64,000 nucleotides of DNA from Comamonas terrae (GTDB taxonomy: Bacteria; Pseudomonadota; Gammaproteobacteria; Burkholderiales; Burkholderiaceae_C), in assembly GCF_001544075.1 (NCBI RefSeq), contig NZ_BCNT01000004.1, positions 1-64,000 on the forward strand, in the 5' to 3' direction. A program made the position numbers and the translations under genes. The notes beneath the pieces are model-generated. The model was not told the origin of the DNA. It did not search any database and saw nothing but the letters and a program-made list of their open reading frames with translations. Shown piece after piece: positions 9,078 to 16,723 of the stretch. Each line of letters starts with the position of its first letter. Position 1 is the stretch's first letter.

Positions 9078-9163
9078 AAAACAAAAGCGCCGAGACCTCT
9101 GGCCATCGGCGCCTGTCTTCACCACCCACCCCGGCATACGCTGCAACCCTGCATCCATGCAGG
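9078..9163 (-). promoter_or_regulatory. Leader with terminator-like hairpin before the amino-acid receptor gene
   Basis: On the minus strand a hairpin CCTGCAT-N2-ATGCAGG (9148-9163) is followed by GCGCCGA-N12-TCGGCGC (9087-9112) and then TTTTGTTTTT. About 10 nt later come the ribosome site and ATG of the receptor gene (9064). It may be the terminator of the upstream DTW gene, or an attenuator of the receptor gene. The position next to the start codon favours the second but does not prove it. Confidence 0.5.
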
Positions 9164-9235
9164 CTCCAGCCGCCCATTGTCCCGCAGGCTTTATCGCTTG
9201 GAGTGGAATGCTTATGCCGTAGGGCTGCGCAAAAT

Positions 9236-9290
9236 TTCCATCCAGGACAGCCTTTGTCCCTTTCCCACCAAGCGCCGGCAGCTATCGTTT
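9236..9290 (-). repeat. 3'-end repeat family 1, copy B
   Basis: On the minus strand it reads CGATAGCTGCCGGCGCTTG. The TAG inside CGATAG is the stop codon of the DTW-domain gene, so the repeat overlaps the coding end. Confidence 0.65.
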
Positions 9291-10124
9291 TTCATGCATG
9301 CAGGCCTGCAGCTGCCGGTGCGCGGCGCTGTCCGGGTCGGCCGGCTGCTGGTGCTTGGCCTGCAGGTAGCGCTCGGTGAACACGGCCAGATACGCCTCCA
9401 GCACCCGGCCCGCCTGCCTGTCGGCTGCGTCGCCGCCTAGCTCCAGGCACAGCGCCGCCACCTCGCTGGTGCAGAAATGGTCTGCGCGCGTGGAGCGGCG
9501 CAGCCGGTAGTGCGAGATCTGGTCTGGGTGCAGGCTGAGCACCGGAAAGCGGTCCAGGTACGGGCTCTTGCGGAACATCTTGCGCGCCTCGGGCCAGGTG
9601 GCGTCCAGCAGGATGAACAGCGGGCGCCGGGCTGGTGCGCCGGGCTGCGGCACCAGTGCCTGCACCACACGCCCGGGCGGCTGCACGAATTCTCCCGGGA
9701 ACACCACGTAGGGCTGCCACTGCGGGTCGCCCAGCATGGCCAGCAGCTGCGGGTGGGCATCGGTGCGCGACCAGCCGAAGGCCCAGGTATCGCGCACCAC
9801 GTCGGCGATCAGCCAGCCCGTGTTGCTGGGCTTGAGCGGCTCGGCGTCGTGCATCAGCAGGCACACGCCCGCCTGCGTGGCCAGCTGCGGGCGCAGGTGG
9901 CACATGCAGTGCGAGGGCCGCAGCCGGCAGCCCTCGCAGCGCTCGCCCCTGGGGCCGCCGCGCGAGAGAAAGGGCCGCGTGCTGCGCGCCAGCCGCTCGG
10001 TGCGCAGGCGCGCGACCGCATGCGGCGCCACGCCCGAATCCACGCTGCGCAGATAGCTCAGCGGAATCTGCGGCGCAGGGGTTTCGGGGCAGGAAGGCAG
10101 CAAGGGGTCGGACAAGGGGCACAC
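9282..10124 (-). CDS. DTW-domain tRNA-uridine aminocarboxypropyltransferase
   Basis: The protein carries the DTW/TDD family signatures: a cysteine cluster CEGCRLRPSHCMCHL, LMHDAEPLKPSNTG and the DxTW motif in LLDATWPEARKMF. Members such as E. coli TapT move the aminocarboxypropyl group of SAM onto a uridine of tRNA (acp3U47). The family start is hard to place. There is no ATG before the cysteine cluster, and GTG at 10124 is used here; GTG or TTG codons downstream are possible. It sits 47 bp after the LysR gene on the same strand. Confidence 0.82.
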   Translation of the reverse strand: MCPLSDPLLPSCPETPAPQIPLSYLRSVDSGVAPHAVARLRTERLARSTRPFLSRGGPRGERCEGCRLRPSHCMCHLRPQLATQAGVCLLMHDAEPLKPSNTGWLIADVVRDTWAFGWSRTDAHPQLLAMLGDPQWQPYVVFPGEFVQPPGRVVQALVPQPGAPARRPLFILLDATWPEARKMFRKSPYLDRFPVLSLHPDQISHYRLRRSTRADHFCTSEVAALCLELGGDAADRQAGRVLEAYLAVFTERYLQAKHQQPADPDSAAHRQLQACMHEKR

Positions 10125-10171
10125 CGGTAAGGCAAAGGCGGCTATTGTGCAAGATCGCCCGCGCCGGCGCC

Positions 10172-11110
10172 TCAGGCGCCGCGCATGCCCGGCATGTGGG
10201 GAATGGCCTCGCGCATGGCCTCCACGAAGTGGCGCAGCTTGGCCGGGTAGAACTTGGCATAGGGGTAGACGATGCTCACGGGCTGGGGCGCGGCCTCCCA
10301 CTCGGGCAGCAAGTGCAGCAGCCGGCCCGAGCGCAGGTCATCGTCCACCAGCCATGCCGACACCACGCCCAGGCCCAGGCCGTCGCGCGCGGCACTGAGC
10401 AGGGCGTAGAGATTGTCGGTGGACAGGCGCGGCGCGATCTCGATCAGGCTCTGGCGGCCGGGCTCGTCCACGCGCTGCAGCGTCAGCTCGCGCCGGTAGA
10501 AGATGCTGGCGGCCAGCCAGGGCAGCTGCGCCAGCTCGGCAGGCGAGCGCGGCAGGCCAGCGCCCCGGGGCAGGGCCGAAGGCGCGGCGATCACGATGCG
10601 CCGCACCTGCGCGATGCGGATGGCGACCGCCGACAGGTCCTCCACCATGCCCACGCGAATGGCGCAATCGATGCCGTCGGCCACGAAGTTGGGCGGCCGG
10701 TCGCTCAGCATCCACTCCACGTTCACTTCGGGGTGGCGGCGCAGATAGCGCATCAGCGGGCGCACCAGCTGCTCCTGGCCGTAGGCATGCGGCACCACCA
10801 CGCGCAGCGTGCCGCGCGGCTGGTCGGCAGGGCCGCGCAGATCGGCCTCCATGGCCTGCCAGTGGCCCACCAGCTCGCGCGCATGCTCGAAGCAGCGCCC
10901 GCCCTCCTCGGTCAGCTGCATGCCGTGGGTGGAGCGCTGCAGCAGCTTCACGCCCAGCAGGCGCTCCAGGGCCTGCAGCCTGCGGCTCATGGTGGGCTGG
11001 CTGGTGCCCAGCTGCTGCGCGGCCGCGGACAGGCTGCCGGCCTCGACGATGCGGAGAAAGCTGAGCATGAGGTCGATGCGGTCCGAGCCCGCAGGCATGG
11101 TCTCTGTCAT
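10172..11110 (-). CDS. LysR-family transcriptional regulator
   Basis: The 312-residue protein has an N-terminal helix-turn-helix (IDLMLSFLRIVEAGSLSAAA and TSQPTMSRRLQALERLLG) and a LysR effector domain. ATG at 11110 is chosen because it begins MTETMPAGSDRIDLML, at the usual distance from the helix-turn-helix. The start codon overlaps a perfect 15-bp palindrome shared with the divergent MFS gene, so it probably represses itself and controls the transporter. Confidence 0.9.
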   Translation of the reverse strand: MTETMPAGSDRIDLMLSFLRIVEAGSLSAAAQQLGTSQPTMSRRLQALERLLGVKLLQRSTHGMQLTEEGGRCFEHARELVGHWQAMEADLRGPADQPRGTLRVVVPHAYGQEQLVRPLMRYLRRHPEVNVEWMLSDRPPNFVADGIDCAIRVGMVEDLSAVAIRIAQVRRIVIAAPSALPRGAGLPRSPAELAQLPWLAASIFYRRELTLQRVDEPGRQSLIEIAPRLSTDNLYALLSAARDGLGLGVVSAWLVDDDLRSGRLLHLLPEWEAAPQPVSIVYPYAKFYPAKLRHFVEAMREAIPHMPGMRGA

Positions 11111-11123
11111 ACGTAATGCGTAT
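11109..11123. promoter_or_regulatory. Perfect T-N11-A LysR box
   Basis: The sequence ATACGTAATGCGTAT has 5-bp arms ATACG and CGTAT with a T-N11-A layout, the classic LysR site. It lies in the 96-bp divergent region and overlaps the first two bases of the LysR start codon, as expected for an autoregulatory site. Confidence 0.7.
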
Positions 11124-11206
11124 AGCCAATCTGCAGGCCAGCCTACTACACACGCAAGCGCCCGGCCAGAACAATCGCAGCCATTCCCCAAGCACTGGAA
11201 TCTGCC

Positions 11207-12427
11207 ATGTCTTCCATACAGAAACTGAATATCACATCAGGCCAGCCTGCGGCCGGCACCGCCCCGTCGCTGAGCACGCGCACCCTGCTGCTGCTGGCCG
11301 CCGCGGCCGGCTGCAGCGTGGCCTCCATCTACTACAGCCAGCCCATGCTGGGCACGCTGGCGGGCGAGCTGCACACGGGCGAAGGCGCGGCCGGCCTGGT
11401 GCCCACGCTCACCCAGCTGGGCTATGCGCTGGGCATTCTGCTGCTGGCCCCGCTGGGCGACCGCTACGACCGGCGCCGCATCATCCTCGCCAAGGTGGGA
11501 CTGCTGGCCGCCACGCTGCTGGCCAGTGGCCTGGCACCCGGCATCGCGGCCCTGCTGGCGGCCAGCCTGGCCGTGGGCCTGGCCGCGACCGTGACCCAGG
11601 ACCTGGTGCCCGCCGCCGCCACGCTGGCGCCCGCCGCCGAGCGCGGCCGCGTGGTCGGCACGGTGATGACCGGGCTGCTGCTGGGCATTCTGCTGTCGCG
11701 CGTGGTCAGCGGCCTGGTGGCCCAGTGGCTGGGCTGGCGCATGGTCTACCTGGGCGCCGCGGCCGCCGTGCTCTTGATCGGCCTGGCGCTGTGGCGCGGC
11801 CTGCCGCGCTTTGCGCCCACCACCCGGCTGGGCTACCGCGCCCTCATGGCCACCATGCTGGCATTGCTGCGCCGGCATCCGGCCCTGCGCCGCGCGGCCC
11901 TGGCGCAAGGCCTGCTGGCCATAGGCTTCAGCGCGTTCTGGTCCATGCTGGCCGTCATGCTGCACCAGCAGCTGCAGCTGGGCAGCGCCGCCGCGGGCGC
12001 GTTCGGGCTGGCCGGCGCCGCGGGCGCCCTGGCAGCGCCCCTGGCGGGCAGGCTGGCCGACAGGCGCGGCCCGGAAATCATCACCCGGCTGGGCGCCGCC
12101 GTGGCTGCCCTCTCCTTCGCCCTGCTGGCGCTGGACGGCTGGCTGCCCACCGACCATGCGCGCCTGGCCTTGCTGCTGGCCTGCGCCGTGGGCCTGGACT
12201 TCGGCGTGCAGGCCGCGCTGGTGGCGCACCAGACCATAGTCTACGGCCTGGACCCCGATGCGCGCAGCCGCCTCAACGCCATTCTGTTCACCGGCATGTT
12301 CGCGGGCATGTCCGCGGGCGCGGCCCTGGGCGGCCTGATCATGGGCCTGTGGGGCTGGATCGGCGTGGCGGCTCTGGCCACGCTCACCTCGCTGGCCGCG
12401 CTGCTGGTGCGGCTGCAGGGACGCTGA
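11207..12427 (+). CDS. MFS transporter, drug/metabolite efflux type
   Basis: The 406-residue protein has about twelve hydrophobic helices and the MFS loop motif LGDRYDRRRIILAK between helices 2 and 3, echoed as LAGRLADRRGPE in the second half. The N-terminal YYSQPMLGTLAGEL is typical of the YnfM/YgaY-like group of proton-driven exporters. It diverges from a LysR gene across a T-N11-A box, so it is probably induced by a compound sensed by that regulator. The substrate cannot be read from the sequence. Confidence 0.88.
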   Translation: MSSIQKLNITSGQPAAGTAPSLSTRTLLLLAAAAGCSVASIYYSQPMLGTLAGELHTGEGAAGLVPTLTQLGYALGILLLAPLGDRYDRRRIILAKVGLLAATLLASGLAPGIAALLAASLAVGLAATVTQDLVPAAATLAPAAERGRVVGTVMTGLLLGILLSRVVSGLVAQWLGWRMVYLGAAAAVLLIGLALWRGLPRFAPTTRLGYRALMATMLALLRRHPALRRAALAQGLLAIGFSAFWSMLAVMLHQQLQLGSAAAGAFGLAGAAGALAAPLAGRLADRRGPEIITRLGAAVAALSFALLALDGWLPTDHARLALLLACAVGLDFGVQAALVAHQTIVYGLDPDARSRLNAILFTGMFAGMSAGAALGGLIMGLWGWIGVAALATLTSLAALLVRLQGR

Positions 12428-12436
12428 ACGCGGCGG

Positions 12437-13048
12437 CTAGCCGCCCAGGCATTCGAGTTCGAACAGGGGCTGGTCTGCGCGCCGGCTCAGCCAGACGCCG
12501 CCGCCCAGCTCCTTGAAGCGGGGCGCCAGGCCGCGCCGGTACAGCTCGGCGCGGTGGCGGAACAGGCGCGGGTCCGTCAGCTCCTCGTCGATGATGTCGC
12601 GCTCGTAGTCCTCGCGCGCCACCGCCTCGACATAGAGGCCGCCGCGCGACAGCTCGCCCAGGTTGGCCAGGGCCTTCTTGAGGTCTGCCGGGCTCAGATA
12701 GGGCAGCACCCCCTGGCAGATGACCAGATCGAAGGCCTGGCCGTCACGGGGACGGTAGTCGATCACCGAGCCCTGCTCCCAGCCGTAGCGCTCGCACAGA
12801 TAGGGACTGAACTCCACGCCGTGATACTGCGCGCCCGGGAAGTGCTGCTGCACCGCCTCGCGCCACAGGCCTATGCCGCAGCCCACGTCGAGCACGCGGC
12901 ACACGGGCACGCGCAGATAGGCCAGGTAAGAGCAGACGAAGGCGCCCAGCCGCCGCGCGTGCTCGGGGTCGATCACGCTGGTCTTCTTGTCGAAGTAAAA
13001 GCGCTGGTAGTACGCCTCGTCAAACCACTCGTTGCTTGCCGATTGCAT
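12437..13048 (-). CDS. Class I SAM-dependent methyltransferase
   Basis: The 203-residue protein has the SAM-binding glycine motif VLDVGCGIGLWREAV, the acidic loop HGVEFSPYLCERYG and motif IV FDLVICQGVLPYL. The ATG at 13048 follows AGGAGG closely, a near-ideal ribosome site. The acceptor is unknown. It is downstream of the zinc-ribbon gene on the same strand but separated from it by a terminator, so it is probably its own unit. It converges on the MFS gene with only 9 bp between the ends. Confidence 0.87.
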   Translation of the reverse strand: MQSASNEWFDEAYYQRFYFDKKTSVIDPEHARRLGAFVCSYLAYLRVPVCRVLDVGCGIGLWREAVQQHFPGAQYHGVEFSPYLCERYGWEQGSVIDYRPRDGQAFDLVICQGVLPYLSPADLKKALANLGELSRGGLYVEAVAREDYERDIIDEELTDPRLFRHRAELYRRGLAPRFKELGGGVWLSRRADQPLFELECLGG

Positions 13049-13064
13049 GCAGCCTCCTGTTCAT

Positions 13065-13096
13065 CCCAAAAACAAACGGCGCCGCGAAGGCGCCGT
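13065..13096 (-). terminator. Rho-independent terminator of the zinc-ribbon gene
   Basis: On the minus strand ACGGCGCC-TTCGC-GGCGCCGT is followed by TTGTTTTTGGG. It lies between the small zinc-ribbon gene (ends 13118) and the methyltransferase start at 13048. Confidence 0.75.
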
Positions 13097-13117
13097 CATG
13101 CATGGCCGGGCAGCGGC

Positions 13118-13360
13118 TTACACGCTGCCCACGACAGACCAGCCCGCATGCTGGTTCTGCTTGTTGTTCTCATAGTCCCAGACCGTGCCGCACTGCTCGC
13201 AGACATAGCGCGTCACCGTCACCTGGGCCGCGCCGCGCTCCTCCTTGCGGTTGCCGCGCTGCATCAGTTCGGCATGGCCGGGGGCCTTGCGCCAGTTGCG
13301 CTGGATGCCCGCGCAGGCGGCGCACAAATGGTCTTCGGCGGGGGGAGTGGTCTTGGTCAT
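13118..13360 (-). CDS. Small zinc-ribbon hypothetical protein
   Basis: This is an 80-residue protein with two CxxC pairs, CAAC at 13-16 and CEQC at 54-57, which can form one zinc ribbon. The second is followed by GTVWDYENNKQNQHAGW. ATG at 13360 is used; the frame stays open upstream but lacks a better start. GC3 is high, as in real genes here. No function is known to me. It is followed by a terminator and so is probably a single-gene unit. Confidence 0.7.
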   Translation of the reverse strand: MTKTTPPAEDHLCAACAGIQRNWRKAPGHAELMQRGNRKEERGAAQVTVTRYVCEQCGTVWDYENNKQNQHAGWSVVGSV

Positions 13361-13639
13361 GGAAAGCCGGAAAAAGTGGATGCCGCGCCGGCTGCCCTTG
13401 CGGGCTTGTCCGGCCCGGCCTTGCTGCCGGTTGCGCTGCAAAGCCGCCATTGTGACGCCTGGCCCGGTTTCGCACCGGACGCGATGCAGCACCACCCCTG
13501 CGGAGTCGGACTTCGGCCTGCCGTGCTGCAGAAGCACCAGCCCCGCTTCCGGCGCATCATGGGCGCACCAATTGTTACCAAATGATTCAGAATCCAGGAT
13601 TTCCACGATTTGACGCAGCGAACAACAAGGGAGAGTTTT

Positions 13640-14818
13640 GTGTACAAGAAGACATTGCTGGCCTTCATGGCAGGCGCCATACCGGGCATGCACGCCCTGG
13701 CGGCGGATATCCGCGACCAATGGGACATCCAGATCAGCAAGGCGGAGCTGGTCTTTCCCGGCAGCCCGGCACACGACGCCGCCAATGGCATCAAGGAGGC
13801 GCTGAGCCAGTTCGCCATTCCCGCCAACCTCAGCTATCGCTCCATACCGCCGGCGCCACCTGCGCGCCCGGGAGCTCCCCAGCTAAAGCAGGTGGCCAGT
13901 GCCGTGCCGTCGCCCGAGTACCTCTGCGACGACGCCTATGCCGAGATCTCCAAGAGGCCGCCGCCCGTCAAGAACGCCTTCGCCTTCATTGCCGAAGGCC
14001 ATCAGGTCTGCCTCTACAGCTTTGCCAAGGGCGTCAAGGCCTATGTGATCTACTACAACATCAAGCGCACCGAGTCGCTGACCTCGGGCCTGTTCAACGG
14101 CATCACCCGGGCCATCCGCGGCAGCGATGAAGACCGTGCCGCCGGCCAGCTCAAGGAGAACATCGAGGCCATCCGCGCCAAGCTCCCCAACCTGCTGGTG
14201 GAGCGCATCGACATCCCCGGCCGCCCGCAGGAAACGCCGGATCTCGAAGCCGTGGCCTCCCTCATCCCCGCGGCCCCTGAAGTCGTGGCGTCGGCGCCCG
14301 GCGCCTCCGTGCCGGCCACGGCCGCCGCGCCCGCCGGCACGTCCATGCAGGCCAAGGTGGAGGCGCGCAAAAACCTCAACGCCATGGGAATGACCTACCA
14401 CTCCCAGCAGCAGTTCATCGAGGCCATCCGGCGCAAGGACGATGTGGCCGTGCAGCTGTTCATCGACGGCGGCGGCATCAGCCTGGACACCGCCGACAGC
14501 AGCGGAAAGACACCGCTGCAGATCGCCCAGGCGCAGGGCACGCCTGAAATCGTGGCCTTGCTGCAGGCCCGGCCCCGACCGCCAGCCGCTGCCACTCCGG
14601 CCGCCGAGTCCACCGCCACGCCGGCGCTGCTGCAGCCTGCAGCCGCCAATGCCCCGCCGGTGGACTTCAGCCGCATTCCGCCGGAGCTGCTGGCCGAAAT
14701 GGACGACGAAGTGGCGAAGATGCCCATCTCCGCCGAGCAGAAACTGCTGGCGCGCACCAACCTGGCGCGCCAGTACCTGAAGATGCAGGCCCTGGCCAAC
14801 GGCCTGGCGCCCCGGTGA
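13640..14818 (+). CDS. Secreted or periplasmic ankyrin-repeat protein
   Basis: The start is GTG at 13640, 4 nt after AGGGAGAG, which opens a signal peptide (YKKTLLAFMAGAIPGMHALA). The 392-residue product has an N-terminal region of unknown fold, then an Ala/Pro-rich linker around residues 205-240. A degenerate ankyrin segment follows at about 258-308 (FIEAIRRKDDVAVQLFIDGG and GKTPLQIAQAQGTPEIVALL). A second Ala/Pro linker precedes a helical tail. The N-terminal part may be a lipoprotein-like domain and I do not recognise it. Role unknown. Confidence 0.75.
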   Translation: MYKKTLLAFMAGAIPGMHALAADIRDQWDIQISKAELVFPGSPAHDAANGIKEALSQFAIPANLSYRSIPPAPPARPGAPQLKQVASAVPSPEYLCDDAYAEISKRPPPVKNAFAFIAEGHQVCLYSFAKGVKAYVIYYNIKRTESLTSGLFNGITRAIRGSDEDRAAGQLKENIEAIRAKLPNLLVERIDIPGRPQETPDLEAVASLIPAAPEVVASAPGASVPATAAAPAGTSMQAKVEARKNLNAMGMTYHSQQQFIEAIRRKDDVAVQLFIDGGGISLDTADSSGKTPLQIAQAQGTPEIVALLQARPRPPAAATPAAESTATPALLQPAAANAPPVDFSRIPPELLAEMDDEVAKMPISAEQKLLARTNLARQYLKMQALANGLAPR

Positions 14819-14861
14819 GGCACTGCCCCGCGGCCCTTGCGGCTGCTTCGTGAGCAAAAGG

Positions 14862-14886
14862 AAAAGGCCGCGACTGCGGCCTTTTT
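14862..14886. terminator. Bidirectional terminator
   Basis: AAAAGGCCGC pairs with GCGGCCTTTT, with A and T tracts on the two sides. It lies between the convergent ankyrin and VOC genes and can serve both. Confidence 0.8.
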
Positions 14887-14900
14887 CCATGGGGCGCGCG

Positions 14901-15275
14901 TCAGCCCTTGGGCGGACGGTAGGCCAGGCAGATCTTGTTGCCGTCCGGGTCGCGCAGATAGGCCAGGTACATGGCGTCGCCGCGCCAGCCCGGCGCATCC
15001 TCGATGGACACGCCGCCGGCGGCCACGCCGGCCGCATGCGCGGCATTCACCTGCTCGGGCGACTGGGCGGTGAAGCCCGTGGTGGCACCGTTGCCGGCCG
15101 TGGCCGGCTCGCCGTTGATCGGGGTGGAAATCGCGAACACGCCCGTGGGGCTGCGATAGAAAAAGCGGTTCCGGTTGGCGACACCGGGCGCGACACCCAG
15201 TTGGCCCAGCAGCGCATCGTAGAAACGCTTGCCGCGCTCCAGATCGCTCACACCCAGCATGACATGGCTGAACAT
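14901..15275 (-). CDS. VOC-family (glyoxalase-like) protein
   Basis: The 124-residue protein begins MFSHVMLGVSDLERGKRFYDALL, the first beta-alpha-beta unit of the vicinal-oxygen-chelate fold. It ends with YLRDPDGNKICLAYR, the second unit with a metal-ligand-like position. Members include dioxygenases, glyoxalase I and antibiotic-binding proteins; this short form cannot be assigned further. CAAGGAG precedes the ATG at 15275. Confidence 0.85.
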   Translation of the reverse strand: MFSHVMLGVSDLERGKRFYDALLGQLGVAPGVANRNRFFYRSPTGVFAISTPINGEPATAGNGATTGFTAQSPEQVNAAHAAGVAAGGVSIEDAPGWRGDAMYLAYLRDPDGNKICLAYRPPKG

Positions 15276-15366
15276 TGCATTCTCCTTGTGTAGCCCCTTG
15301 TCGCCTGCCGTCAGGCGAAGATGGCGGCTGCCATCCTAACGGTCTTTCACCACTGCGCAGTCACCC

Positions 15367-15945
15367 ATGCACACCCTGCCCCCCCACTTCACCGCCGTGC
15401 CGCTGGACAAGTCCTACCGGCTGCTCAACCACGGCCCCACGGTCATCGTCTCGGCCCGGCATGCGGGCGAGCACAACGCCATGTCCGCCGCCTGGGCCTG
15501 CGCGCTCGACTTCGCGCCGCCCAAGGTCACCGTCGTGCTCGACAAGGCCACGCGCACGCGCGCCCTGGTCGAAGGCAGCGGCTTCTTCGCGCTGCAGCTG
15601 CCCACCGTGCCCATGGCCGCGCTGACCAAGGCCATAGGCACCGACAGCGCTGTCACCATGCCCGACAAGCTGCGGCGCCACGGCGTGCAGCTGTTCGACG
15701 CGCCCGGACTCGACATACCGCTGGTCGAAGGCTGCGCCGCCTGGCTGGCCTGCCGGCTGATCACCGAGCCGCACAACCAGCAGGCCTACGACCTGTTCAT
15801 CGGCGAGGTCGTGGCGGCCTGGGCCGACGACCGCGTGTTCCGCGACGGACACTGGCAGTTCGGCACCGCGCCGGCCGAGCTGCGCACCTTGCACTATGTG
15901 GCGGGGGGGCAGTTCTATGCGATTGGGGAGTCGGTGGTGGTGTGA
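15367..15945 (+). CDS. Flavin reductase-like, FMN-binding family protein
   Basis: The 192-residue product fits the flavin-reductase-like split-barrel family: YRLLNHGPTVIVSARHAGEHNAMSAAWAC early, then FVEGSGFFALQLP-like and LRRHGVQLFDAPGLDIPLVEG segments. Such proteins reduce or carry FMN with NAD(P)H for partner oxygenases. No partner gene is adjacent. The ATG at 15367 has only a weak ribosome site. It diverges from the VOC gene. Confidence 0.83.
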   Translation: MHTLPPHFTAVPLDKSYRLLNHGPTVIVSARHAGEHNAMSAAWACALDFAPPKVTVVLDKATRTRALVEGSGFFALQLPTVPMAALTKAIGTDSAVTMPDKLRRHGVQLFDAPGLDIPLVEGCAAWLACRLITEPHNQQAYDLFIGEVVAAWADDRVFRDGHWQFGTAPAELRTLHYVAGGQFYAIGESVVV

Positions 15946-16008
15946 TGGCTTTTATGCCTGCGGCGCTTGTGTCGCTTACAGGTATGGCTATTCTTTTTTC
16001 TTTCAGAA

Positions 16009-16250
16009 GCCGGGTCTCGCCCCGGCGGGCGACCTTCTTTTCTTGCTCGTGCAAGCAAAGAAGGCAAAAGAACACGCCCCTGCTGTCTGCGTCCCTGCGC
16101 TTCGCTCCAGGCAAACCTGCGTCACCCGATTCAGTCTGTGGTGCGCCCCCAACTCGCTACGCGCTTTGCGCTTCGCTCAAACAAACGGGCGCAAGTCAGA
16201 TGACGATGCAACGCTGTCCTGCGGCAGCGTTGCCCGCAGCCTGAACCGGG
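16009..16250 (+). repeat. Long intergenic repeat, copy 1
   Basis: It starts GCCGGGTCTCGCCCCGGCGG, has a hairpin core (CTTCTTT...AAAGAAG, 16035-16063), and later the conserved blocks AACTCGCTACGCGC and GATGACGATGC, ending near the hairpin AACGCTG...CAGCGTT. The same blocks recur in the same order in copy 2 on the other strand. Confidence 0.75.
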
Positions 16251-16333
16251 TGCCGCAGGCGCAGACACAAGGGGGATGGATACGGGTGGCCTGCGAGAGT
16301 TGTGGCGAAATCAGCCTTTAGGCCATACCTGAC

Positions 16334-16356
16334 ATGCGATAGCAGCTATCAAATCT
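16334..16356 (-). repeat. 3'-end repeat family 1, copy J (diverged)
   Basis: On the minus strand it reads AGATTTGATAGCTGCTATCG, sharing only the GATAGCTGC core. Unlike the others it does not follow a gene end directly. Confidence 0.3.
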
Positions 16357-16395
16357 GAAAGAAGCTATCCCGCACCCTCTTCACCCCTTGTGCCC

Positions 16396-16642
16396 GCGCC
16401 TGAGACGGCGGCCTCTTGTTGCGCGCGGCTGCACCGCAGAGTGCAGCCGCATCGTCATCAAACTTGCGGCCGTTTGTCCGAGCGAAGCGCCGCAGGCGCG
16501 CAGCGAGTTGGGCCGCAGCGCCACAAGAGGCTGGCGGCGCAGGTCGCCCGCAGGCGAAGCCGGAGGGTCGCGGGTAGCAGGGCCGGTGCTTTGCCTACTT
16601 TCCCACGGGAAAGTAGGTCGCCTGCCGGGGCGAGTCCCGGCG
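16396..16642 (-). repeat. Long intergenic repeat, copy 2 (inverted)
   Basis: On the minus strand it starts GCCGGGACTCGCCCCGGCAG, has the hairpin core TACTTTCCCGTGGGAAAGTA, then AACTCGCTGCGCGC and GATGACGATGC. It ends in the hairpin GGCTGCAC...GTGCAGCC. The order matches copy 1, while sequences between the blocks have diverged, including the hairpin core. Confidence 0.75.
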
Positions 16643-16723
16643 CCGCCGGCCAGGCCTCGTAAAGCAAGCCTTCAGCTACATCAAAAACAGAGCACATACC
16701 CAACGGCCTGCAAGGGCCCCTGC

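Larger units (their letters stand above)
15946..16723. other. 778-bp gene-free region of repeats
   Basis: No frame here looks like a real gene. The region holds two inverted copies of a ~240-bp repeat and one short 3'-end repeat between them, described separately. It separates the flavin reductase gene from the zinc-binding dehydrogenase gene. Confidence 0.7.
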
